DNA from: Symsagittifera roscoffensis
Taxonomy: Eukaryota > Xenacoelomorpha > Acoela > Convolutidae
DNA: 64,000 nucleotides
Assembly: GCF_963678635.1 (NCBI RefSeq)
Contig: NC_087063.1
Location: 50,417,220-50,481,219 of the forward strand
Direction of reading: 5' to 3'
Shown here: in pieces, positions 44,591 through 54,545 of the stretch
Position numbering within the stretch: the first letter of the stretch is position 1
Layout: every line of letters begins with the position of its first letter
Notes under the pieces: model-generated
Database searches by the model: none
Told to the model about the DNA's origin: nothing
The model's input: only the letters and a program-made list of their open reading frames with translations
Translations under genes and position numbers: made by a program

Positions 44591-44975
44591 AGAAAAATAA
44601 TTTATTAGAAAGTGACATAAACGATCAGCGACTACGACACTCACTCAAATTTCAACTTTTTACCAGTACTTTTATTCAAAACTTAAAAAAAGGGAAGTTT
44701 AATTGAGCTCTAGAAAGCCGAAATGTCTACTAGCAAGCTCAAACGAGGGCTCAAGAAGAAAACAAAAGCAACTTGTAAGTCAGCTATGTTAGATGTAAAT
44801 CAGCTTTCATAATTTATTTAAACACTACGCAGCTAATATATGCACCATTGAACAAGCTAACTTTTCGTTGAAACAGGCCAGCTGTATTTTTTAGGCCGAC
44901 TCATCTAGATACTTTAGCATTTTCTTATCTTTTTCAGAAAAAAAAGGAAAATTTACTTAGCTTATCTGTCGATGG
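44591..44975. other. Sequence between the two diverged repeats
   Basis: AT-rich, no ORF of note, no recognised element. Confidence 0.5.
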
Positions 44976-46085
44976 CAGTAACATGCTGAGTGAGAGTCTT
45001 CTTCTTAGAGGAAATCAATCGGTTGAATGGGGTGGTAGTAATCTTGTCTTTAGATACTTCTCCATCTTTGCAATTGAAGGTGAATGCTCTTTAGGGGTCA
45101 ATTGGATTATTTATCTTGCAATTCAGGTATTTTGAGACATTCTGTACCAATGCAAAAATACTTTTTTACATAAGCATCCAAAGTGATGGATAAATTGGCG
45201 TTGTGTGGTTAAAACGAGACATTTATTTTGATTCGCTGAGCTTGGTTGGCTTTTGTAGCATTGAAAACAGTGATGCGCCTATTGACTGGCTCACCAAGCG
45301 ACTGGCCCGACAGTCTTGATTTAGTTTTTTTTCGCCTTTGTGCAACTACGGAAGTTAAGGTTCCCCTTGGGGCATTCAATGGAAAATTTTTGTTCAGCTA
45401 CAAATATCGCTCTGAACACAGTGCAAGAGCAAAGGGCAAGTTTTACTTTCGAAGTGTATTCTTTTTTTTGTTTTTGTAATTGCTACTGCTGACGCAAACA
45501 ATATGTAGTTTTCGCAAACAATTTGTGGTTGATGAATACAATTTGTGATTTTCGGCTGAATATTTGTTCTATTTTAGCTTTAGATACAAAAACGCACCAC
45601 CTTTCGTGACCTTCCGCTTTCTCCTTTAACCGTATTTTGGAACATAAAAAGCTGGGAGGCTGCCATTTAAGCTTAACGTATGCATTCTCTTTTGATCTAG
45701 AAGCTGCATTGGAAGTCTTAGACTTCTAGTTCGAAGCGAAGACTTAAACCTAGTTTTTCTCAGCTAATTCACCAACTTTTTGAATCTTTACTACCGTCTC
45801 ACATGCATCTGTGTTCTCAAAACCTAATTTCAAAGCTTCCAGTGGTCTTACAATTGGTCTTTTTCTTTTGAAACCAAAGGTTTTTCTTGGATATACATTT
45901 GTAAGGGTCTGTGGTTTTTCCAGCCATTTGAACAATTTTTTTATTGTACCCTTGCGCAAGAATTTGATTACTAAAATGAGCAATTTCTGTTGAAACCATG
46001 TGCTAACAATGTTTTCTGTATATTTTCTTAAATACTTTCACGGATAAAAATTAGCTCGACGATTCTTCATAATATACAAACAAAG
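44976..46085 (-). repeat. Diverged direct repeat, copy 2
   Basis: Second copy of 43361-44590, starting AGTAACATGCTGAGTGAGAG. Minus-strand pieces include KKIVQMAGKTTDPYKC and DACETVVKIQKVGELAEKN. It is shorter than copy 1 near its distal end because the middle of the 44400-44480 segment is missing. Both copies are full of stops. Confidence 0.5.
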
Positions 46086-47330
46086 CATCAAACAAACAAT
46101 CAATGAAATCATCACTATATTTTCCTCGTTTCTTGGAACATGCATTAGGACGTTGAAGTTTTGCAGTGTTTATCAAAGTACAAACAGCGTTATTCCAGCA
46201 AATCTATTTTTAGGTGTAATAACTTGTCAACCTTATGCCTTTGCCTTATGCCTGTTTTGTATGGCTTTGCTGTTTTTATGGGGTAAACGTGCCCGCTTAC
46301 GGGTTTTGAGGGCGCTGCGGCTAGCAATTTAAGGCCTTAGCAAAAGGTGGATGAAAATGATTGCATTTTGTGGACGATCTTTTTACTTCTCAATGATTAC
46401 GTGGTCTTAGCCTTACGTTTAGAATTGAAGTCTCTTACGATGTTAAGTACGCGAAAGCATTTTTAAACTTTGTGCTCCTCTATATCCTCAGTTGGTTTTA
46501 AACAATAGCTCACTGTTTTTTGGACTTTAAAAACAAACAAGTAAGTTTCTCACTATTTCCTCTACGTTTACTGTTACTGCTATGCATATTTATCGAATTT
46601 TAATTGGCGTCGGGCTAAAGAACAATAGAAAATGATGCCGATAGAGCTGAATAATTTTCTGCAAGTCAAGCGTTGAAGTTCAAGAAACTTCCGGAGTTCG
46701 TGAAGCAAGTCTTTTTCTCGCGCTTTGGTGAAGGTGCGGGAAGTATGCAAAGTGCGTGAAGTAACAAACTATTTCCAAAAACCAGACGCATCCCAACGTA
46801 TAATTTCTTATCAATTGGGTTGGGAATTAGGTAACTTGGTTGAATTCCAACAACCTCTACGAAAAACATGCAGCTAATAAAACTCAACTTAAGCTACTTA
46901 ATATCATGGTACAAGACAAGACCACTTAACAGAACAGCGTAACAACTGAATCGATGAACTGACTTGCAAAAGGGGGTTACACTTCGATGTCTAGTAAGAG
47001 GGCTGAAGAATTGGGCAATTAGATTTAATTCCAACAAGACCCACGGAAAAGACTTGTTGTTAATACAACTCAAATTAATATAAACCATAACCAGACCAAT
47101 TAACTTGCTTTGATATCAAATAAAAGCAAATGGCTACGTTTTGAGGCTACTTTTTGGATTTTTTTTGCAATGTTTGAAGTTTTTTTTGATCAGCCTGTTC
47201 GACTAAAGCACAGGTTTGAAAGCACAGGTTTGCACAGGCAGTACAAGAAGCACGAGGAAGTACAAGTACAAGGGCCACGACAAAAACGGGCAGCAAAATA
47301 ATTTCAGTAATATCGGTCGCGGGCCATCAA
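46086..47330. other. Non-coding stretch, nothing firm
   Basis: About 1.2 kb without a recognisable gene. A loosely repeated motif (GAATTCCAACAA..., AATAAAACTCAACTTAA near 46843-46890, and TTAATTCCAACAAGACC..., AATACAACTCAAATTAA near 47025-47075) suggests a degenerate duplication of about 100-130 bp. Short ORFs here have no support. Confidence 0.5.
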
Positions 47331-47455
47331 GTAGTAAGAAACATGAGTTAGCCCTCAGAAATCACACTGGTTCATTTGGATATCTATGCAGACTACCTCC
47401 GTGAGAAAGACCCGAACTTAGACTCAAGAGTGGTTAGAGCGCTGCTCAAAACGGG

Positions 47456-48945
47456 TGGACCGAGACTGATGAAGGTGGACGGGCATTGTATGGATGTCTA
47501 TGCCCCTACCCTATTTTAATGACCGTAGATGGGATCAATACTGTACACGAAGGCTCACCTAACGAATGCTAGCAACCACGTAGGCCGGATCTAAATCGGG
47601 CAGGAGCAATTGAAAGTCCGACGCATTGGACACAATGCCATGCTTGAGCAGGACGCGGTTCATATCGGTTACAAGCTCACGTGGCCGCACACGTGCTAGA
47701 TGCGCAATGTGTACAGCTTTCAGTCAAGGGCCTACTCAACACCGGCGCGATTTTCAGTGTGATGCCCATCAAAACTTGAACCGACATGGGCTTTGTGAGG
47801 TCAGATCTAGTGCCGACGAACATCACATTGGCCGCAGCCAATCAAGGAGCACTCTATGTCGCTGGAACGACACCGATAATCTCGCTGGAACTCGGTGGAC
47901 GACACCTCTGAATGAGCTTCCTAATCGTCGAAAACCTTGACAAATCCGAAAAGTTCCTCCGTGCGCAACTTTGACGTTACAGTTGACCTTAATGATGGAC
48001 TGATACGATTTAAGGAACCGGAAAGGAAGTATGCAAAGCAACAAACGAATAAGATCATCATTAATCAGGCCAAGGTTCCGGTTTTTTTGGATCTATAAGT
48101 CAAGCTAAAGCCGAATCAAGCTGTACTGGCAATTTTTAGAATGAGAAATTTAAATGAACTTAGTAACGACAGACAGGTGTGTCTAGTTTCTAACCCAAAC
48201 AGTAGGAGCTCGGCTATTTTATGAAGAAGTTTCTCACTCAGATCGTACTATTTGTGAGTGTGTTGTTGAACACACAGGCAAGGCCAGTGACGGTACAACG
48301 TGGAAATAAGCGTGGCTATGCGTTGCCTCTGAACACCGAATATCCGAGTATGGAGAACTTGAAGAAGTTTAAAGTAATTGAATGCCCTTTACATGCCAAT
48401 AATGAAGGCATATTGAAGATGGAAAATGAATTGAAGTACTTTAAGAAAAAGTTTTTTTATGAAATCAAAGACAGACGACGGTCTGTCTAGCTGTTCAAGT
48501 TTTCCTGAAAGGCCAACAGAGGCAGAATTGGTAGCAAACGAAGCAGTCTTGCCTGAGATAGAGCACCTATAGGGTAAAGTTAAAGACAAAGAATTCAATT
48601 CCCTTAGGGAGGTGTAAACCGAAATGCGGATGTTTTTTCGAAGCATAAAGCTAACATTGGCTGCTGCAATTTCGTACAACATGAGATAGTAATAGAAGCG
48701 GGCTTGGTACCTCAAAGGGAGGGAGCTAGGAGGATGACCCCAGACGAAATGTTGACGGAATATGTTAGGAAAAAACCGTAAAAGTCCCCATCCGCTCGTG
48801 GCGTAGTCATGGCTAAGAAAAAAGGGGGCAACTTAGGTTCTACTAAGACTTTCGCCACTTAAACGCCGTTACGATCAAAGACGCTCATCCAATTCTACGC
48901 ATCGACGAAAACCTCTCGAAATTAGGGAAAACCTCTCGAAATTAG
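47456..48945 (+). repeat. 1.49-kb tandem duplication, copy 1 (gag end, protease, linker)
   Basis: Matches 48946-50338 at an offset of 1490 bp, about 98% identical by eye outside two indels. Copy 1 lacks 14 bp after TTCCTCC near 47960 and has about 100 bp (near 48207-48305) that copy 2 lacks. It ends with the duplicated phrase AAAACCTCTCGAAATTAG. Encoded pieces are PRLMKVDGHCMDVYAPTLF, then a retropepsin GLLNTGAIFSVMPIK and GALYVAGTTPIISLELGGRH. The catalytic site is Asn-Thr-Gly (47738-47746) instead of Asp-Thr-Gly, so the protease is dead. Confidence 0.88.
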
Positions 48946-50338
48946 TGGACCGAGACTGATGAAGGTGGACGGGCATTGTATGGATGTCTATGCCCCTACC
49001 CTATTTTAATGAACGTAGATGGGATCAATACTGTACACGAAGGCTCACCTAACGAATGCTAGCAACCACGTAGGCCGGATCTAAATCGGGCAGGAGCAAT
49101 TGAAAGTCCGACGCATTGGACACAATGCCATGCTTGAGCAGGACGCGGTTCATATCGGTTACAAGCTCACGTGGCCGCACACGTGCTAGATGCGCAATGT
49201 GTACAGCTTTCAGTCAAGGGCCTACTCAACACCGGCGCGATTTTCAGTGTGATGCCCATCAAAACTTGAACCGACATGGGCTTTGTGAGGTCAGATCTAG
49301 TGCCGACGAACATCACATTGGCCGCAGCCAATCAAGGAGCACTCTATGTCGCTGGAACGACACCGATAATCTCGCTGGAACTCGGTGGACGACACCTCTG
49401 AATGAGCTTCCTAGTCGTCGAAAACCTTGACGAATCCGAAAAATTCCTCCTGGAACGCGACGTCGTGCGCAACTTTGACGTTACAGTTGACCTTAATGAT
49501 GGACTGATACGATTTAACGAACCGGAAAGGAAGTATGCAAAGCAACAAACTAATAAGATCTTCATTAATCAGGCCAAGGTTGCGGTCTTTTTGGATCTAT
49601 AAGTCAAGCTAAAGCCGAATCAAGCTGTACTGGCAATTTTTAGAATGAGAAATTTAAATGAACTTAGTAACGACAGACAGGTGTGTCTAGTTCCTAACCC
49701 AAACAGTGGAAATAAGCTTGGCTATGAGTTGCCTCTGAACACCGAATATCCGAGTTTGGAGAACATGAAGAAGTTTAAAGTAATTGAATGCCCTTTACAT
49801 GCCAATAATGAAGGCATATTGAAGATGGAAAATGAATTGAAGTACTTTAAGAAAAAGTTTTTTCATGAAATCAGAGACAGACGACGGTCTGTCTAGCTGT
49901 TCAAGTTTTCCTGAAAGGCCAACAGAGGCAGAATTGGTAGCAAACGAAGCAGTCTTGCCTGATATAGAGCACCTATAGGGTAAAGTTAAAGACAAAGAAT
50001 TCAATTCCCTTAGGGAGGTGTAAATCGAAATGCGGATGTTTTTTCGAAGCATAAAGCTAACATTGGCTGCTGCAATTTCGTACAATATGAGATAGTAATA
50101 GAAGCGGGCTCGGTACTTCAAAGGGAGGGAGCTAGGAGGATGACCCCTGACGAAATGTTGACGGAATATGTTAGGAAAAAGCCGTCAAAGTCCCCATGCG
50201 CTTGTGGCGTAGTCATGGCTAAGAAAAAAGGGGGCAACTTAGGTTCTACTAAGACTTTCGCCACTTAAACGCCGTTACGATCAAAGACGCTCATCCAATT
50301 CTACGCATCGACGAAAACCTCTCGAAATTAGGGATGCA
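48946..50338 (+). repeat. 1.49-kb tandem duplication, copy 2 (gag end, protease, linker)
   Basis: Second copy, with the same Asn-Thr-Gly lesion (49228-49236), so the mutation predates the duplication. Frame pieces include MSFLVVENLDESEKFLLERD (49402 onward), NLNELSNDRQVCLVPNPNSG, and a linker with KFKVIECPLHANNEGILKME (about 49770-49830). At its end it becomes continuous with reverse transcriptase (HPILRIDENLSKL, near 50290-50330). Confidence 0.88.
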
Positions 50339-51230
50339 AATTCTTCACCACGTTGGATTTGGGCTCTGCATGTTGACAGGTGCCCCTAAAGAAGCAAGAC
50401 AGAGAGAAAACAGGCTTTGCATGTAAGCTAGGACTCTACCATTGGAGGAGGATGTCCTTTGGATTGTGTAACGCGACCGCTACGTTTCAACGATTGATGG
50501 CTCAGGCACTGACGAATGTAAGGAAGGAAAATGGAAACCTGATAATATGCTACAGGAAAGAAGTAGTGATTGATACACCAACGCCGGAAGATCATATCGA
50601 AAGGCTGGACAAAGTTTTTAACTGCACGAAACAGGCCCGCTTGAAGTGCAAACCATCGAAAAGCGATATCCTCAGGGATTCCATAAAAAGTCTGGGACGA
50701 TTGTTAGACAAACATGAAGTCAGACCAGACCCTGAGGCAGTGGAAGCGGTGCTGGCTCGGAAAGCACCTAGAACCGACATTTAATTGATGAGCTTTCTGG
50801 GATTAACGAGCTACTATCGCAAGTTTGTGAAAGGATACGCGGACAAGATATATCCGATGCAACAACTGATGCGGAACAAATGCAAGAAATTCACCTTGAA
50901 CGACGAAGGTCAAGTTTCCTTCGAAAACATCAAACGCGAAGTGTGCCAGGCTCCGGTCCTCGGTGTAACGACTGAAAAAAGCATGTTTGTGTCGGACACG
51001 GATGCATTAGTTGTGGCCATCTCAGTCATACTTCACCAAGAACAGGCGTGGAATGAAAAAACTGTTCTCAGACTCAAAGCTTATGTCAGCAAAGCTTTTA
51101 GCGACATACGACATGAAATAAATACGAATGAAATACGGCGCGCCGAAGGCGAAAAGGTTCGCGGTGATCACGTTCGTGGAAAAATATAGAGCTTATTTAG
51201 TGCTACGATTGCTTGTCGGTTTACTTGTGT
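50290..51230 (+). pseudogene. Reverse transcriptase and RNase H start of third element
   Basis: FFTTLDLGSA (near 50345-50375) carries the first catalytic Asp and is followed by a stop. The open frame from 50380 continues DREKTGFACKLGLYHWRRM, SFGLCNATATFQRLMAQAL and then the catalytic box ICYRKEVVI: the two catalytic Asp residues are Lys-Glu (YRKE at 50551-50562). TPTPEDHIERLDKVFNCTKQ, LKCKPSKSDILRDSIKSLGRL and RPDPEAVEAVLARKAPRTDI follow, then a stop (50782-50784) and SFLGLTSYYRKFVKGYADKI, which complete the thumb. The RNase H start (MFVSDTDALVVAISVILHQE) is open, but a small insertion near 51118-51128 shifts the last part (YGAPKAKRFAVITFVEKYRA is in another frame). It would copy the element's RNA; here it is inactive. 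Confidence 0.88.
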
Positions 51231-51341
51231 GTGTATTGCGCATACGTTATAGCTTCCTTTTAGTAATGAGAAAAGAAATCCAATAAAGTTAAACTCAGCG
51301 TATAAGATAGTGAAATCTTTCTAAGATGTAATATGGCCATC

Positions 51342-53443
51342 CTAGAAAGGCAAGGAATTCTTTTTTTTTATGGTTACAAAACTAAAAATATTTATTGGTG
51401 AGATATCTTGTGGTCTATATTTTTTGCCGTTTAAATATATGTAGTCCTTAATATCTCTAAAATATCCGCTGTAGTCTTGTGTATAGATGTCTGAAAATCT
51501 TGCGGTTTCTGCAAGTTTTCTTAAATTTTGATCTATCGATTGTCGTTGTATAGTGTCCATTTGTGTTAGTAGTTTTCAAAATTTTTGTGTATGAATGTGA
51601 TGTTGTATATCTGATTTAGAGTAGATTCCTTTTGATTGTAGATCAATTTTGGGATTGCGAGCAATAGTCCGAATACTTTCGGGTAAAAACTTTTTCAATG
51701 GTTGCATTAATGTTGGGTGTGGTGTAAGTAGGTAGTATTTTTCTTCGTCGGGGTTTAATTTTACGACGTTATGGCTATTTTCTAATCCACATGGGACTGC
51801 GGTATCCCAAAAAAATGTTCGTCTTGAAAGTCTATCGAAAAAATGAACTTTATTTTTATAGAATATCGGGAATATAGTTTATCTTCATAACATATAATGG
51901 TGATACTTTTTTGGTGCAAGTATAAAACCATATTATATTTCCTTCATAGTCAAGGAAGTTTGATCTATTTCCGGATAATAAATATCCTGCGTAGGGTATT
52001 TTTAGAACTGCTAGTGCGAGTGATTGTAGAATCTGAGTTCTTTCTATTTCAGTTAGTTGATGTAGTGTTTCTAATTCGGAAAGTGACATTTCTTGAAAAT
52101 TCTACTAGTATGTAGACTAGTGTGTAGACTAATTTCATATCTAAGTGGATGTCATAGTGTATTGCGCCAAAATATGTACTATTCATTAGTGATAATTCTT
52201 GTAATCGTGTGCTTTCAGTGTCTTGTGATTTTACTTTTCCACCAGGGTTTCCTGTATTTTTTAGAAGATTTACTGGAATGTATGATGTTCCTTCGTTGAT
52301 AGGCTGATGTGTTGCATAGGGATCATATTTCATTCTTCCAGTGGTCATATCGAATTTTTCGTCGTATTCGACAAAAATTTCGGAATATTGTCTTTTGTGG
52401 AGTGGATTTTTATATTTACTTGCTAATTCTGTTTCATGATAGATTTGAAAACGTGTTAATTTATTTTCTTTATTGTGTATGTTGTTGAATTTAATATAGG
52501 TCTGTCTTATTTGACTTGGGTTGACTTTTTCAAAAGGGTTGGATTCAATGAACTATTTTTCATGAAATTGAATCATTTTAGCGTGGATTTTTGCTACTTG
52601 AAATGTTGTACAAGTGTCTTCGGGAAACCAAACAATTGTTGCTTGTGTTCTTGTTGTGGGATCACAATAGCCTTGATCATTTTTGCAAGGTAGTCTGATT
52701 CCTTGATAAGCTATAGTGTTATCTTTTAAACCTCGTGTGAGTTGTATTTTTTCGAGTTGTATTTTCCAGTCAAACAACATTATTTCTTGGTATCCTTTAT
52801 TTTTTGTATCTGCTTTGCAGTTTGAAGGATTATTTATTCCAATATGTGGTAACCAGTGTTTGTCGTGAATATCATAAGTTAGTCGTCCGTGTGCGCCGTT
52901 GTATGGATATCTTTCGCCTAGTTTAATATGTCCTTGATATCTTTCAAGTTCTGCTTGATGTACAGAGTCTGTGAAGACTTGAAAGCTTACTACTTTTCTA
53001 TTTGAATTTTTGTTTTTAGACAATTTTATGATGAGTAGTTCCTTTTTACAATCTCCGGGACTTAGATGTAAAAGACTTTCTAAATTAATTTGCTAGAATG
53101 ATTCGTGATCAAGTCGGTTTTTATTTCCATTTGAAACTTGTGAACAATGTACTTTCTTTTCGGAATATGTCGCTGTAAATTTATAGCCTGTGAGTGTTGA
53201 TGCTCTGGCTTTTGAGTATAATGTTGCAATTATGTTTGTGGTTTCTATGGCTTGTGGTTCTGATTCGCATTGTGTTACTTGGTTTATAGCATATTTTTGT
53301 AGCGTTTTTTGTTCATTTTCTTCACAATCGTAGTGTGTTACTAACAAATCCTGAGGTCCTGTGCGAGGAGATGGATTTGTATTTTGTTCGAAAAAAATAA
53401 GAAAAAGGAGGTGTTGAAATGTAAGTAGTTTTAGAATATACAT
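51342..53443 (-). pseudogene. Envelope-like glycoprotein gene of fourth element, broken and truncated
   Basis: Minus-strand ORFs in mostly one frame, starting at an ATG at 53443. MYILKLLTFQHLLFLIFF looks like a signal peptide. Then come HYDCEENEQ, NQVTQCESEP, EKKVHCSQVS, a stop (53093-53095), NLESLLHLSPGDCKKELL, NNPSNCKADTKNKGY, LPCKNDQGYCDPTTRTQATI and WFPEDTCTTFQVAKIHAKMI, a second stop (52553-52555), and a long luminal-type stretch. After a frameshift near 52090 come LLSGNRSNFLDYEGNIIWFY, PDEEKYYLLTPHPTL and GIYSKSD. The spaced cysteines after a signal peptide, the order int-then-env and the phrase order in the C-terminal half resemble glycoproteins of the chuvirus type (class III fusogens) captured by some invertebrate retroelements. 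That link is from general family knowledge and is not proven. No transmembrane anchor is seen, so the 3' end is missing. Confidence 0.6.
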
Positions 53444-54545
53444 GTGTATGATAATCCTGAGATTGGGTTATAAAAGGTAATATATCCAATTGTGTTTTTG
53501 GTATATCTGTCGTAGTTATATATAACTTCAGTTGTTATAAATGGGGGAGGTAGTGATTGAGCTGTTATACTTGGTGGGCTTAGGGGAAAAAGATGTTGAA
53601 CAATATTATTAAGTCTGACTGTGATTTCAAACTTTAATTGGAGACTATTTTGTTGAAGTATCTGAATATTGTGTTCTTGAATATCTTTGTGAATATCTTG
53701 TCTATATTGTAATCTATTTAGTGCCCAATTGTGGAGTCGGCTACTTTCTTGATGTTGTCCAAATAGTGGGGAGGTGCTACGAAAGTATTCCAATCTAACC
53801 GTAGAGGGTTATTTGTCGATGACTGATCTTGGTAAAAAGCGTCAAGGTTGGTGGGGAAATTAAAGGAGAATAGTGTTGGTGATATTTGAATTATAGATGG
53901 TGTTGATGGAAGTGAAAGTGTTTCTGGCAGGGATGATAATGTTGTATCAGAAGAAATATCTATTGGTTCATTTACTAAATTTGGTTCACTTTGAGTTTAT
54001 GAATGTGTTGTCCAATATGGTGGCCGTTCGGTGGTTTCTGGGGGGTTAAAAGGATTTTCTCGGATTTGCTCTGATGTTGGAGTTGAACCTAGATAGTCTG
54101 ATGGAATATTTGAGATGCTATGTTGTGAAGCAAGTGTGGGAGTTTCTGATAGTGTACTGCTTGAAAGTTTTGAGGTAGTTGGTGTTGGTGATTGGGGTAT
54201 GTTAAAATGAACTCTGTGGGTTTGAAAACTTCTATTTCGTCTTGGATGTCTAATTTGTCTATTTATTTCAAGTGTATTTTGATTTTTGGTATTATGTCTT
54301 ACTCGATTAAGATCTTGTTGTGAGGTGGGATATAAGTTATATGTTGGTTCGGTTAAAGAGGCCTGAAGATTAACTGGTTCTAATGGTTCAGATAACCGTG
54401 CGTGCGTTCTTCAAAAGTGTATGGATTGTCTTGATGGTTGGGGACTGTTGGTAGTTGCAGGTGTTATTGGACTGTCTTGGGATGTTGTTGGTGGGGGCTG
54501 ATTTGGTGGTGGTTGATTAGCAATTTTGAAAAGGTATTTGACTGT
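53431..54545 (-). pseudogene. Pro/Ser/Thr-rich ORF between pol and env, copy 1
   Basis: Reading from about 54540 downward, an almost continuous minus frame starts with Pro-rich ANQPPPNQPPPT and goes on with long Ser/Thr/Pro/Asn/Gln stretches (EPLEPVNLQASLTEPTYNLY, FNPPETTERPPYWTTHS). It ends in a non-repetitive part, LFGQHQESSRLHNWALNRLQ and KFEITVRLNNIVQHLFPL, open from 53793 to 53431. It overlaps the first codons of the envelope ORF at 53443. No ATG is evident at its start, so it may be reached by splicing. A few stops and frameshifts break it. Its function is unknown; it could be a separate ORF or a leader part of the envelope precursor. Confidence 0.5.

Larger units (their letters stand above)
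47330..51230 (+). mobile_element. Third Ty3/gypsy-like element, partial, with internal tandem duplication
   Basis: The order is end of gag, retropepsin, linker, reverse transcriptase and start of RNase H, all on the plus strand. The gag-protease-linker part is present twice (47456-48945 and 48946-50338), and only the second copy runs on into reverse transcriptase. I find no LTRs. It ends near 51230, within or just before RNase H, next to the minus-strand envelope region. It is not closely related to the inner and outer elements. Confidence 0.85.

Noticed and set aside
48389-50121. Two 108-residue minus-strand ORFs (48389-48715 and 49795-50121)
   Set aside because: Shadows of the gag-pol linker of the third element, identical in position because of the 1.49-kb duplication.
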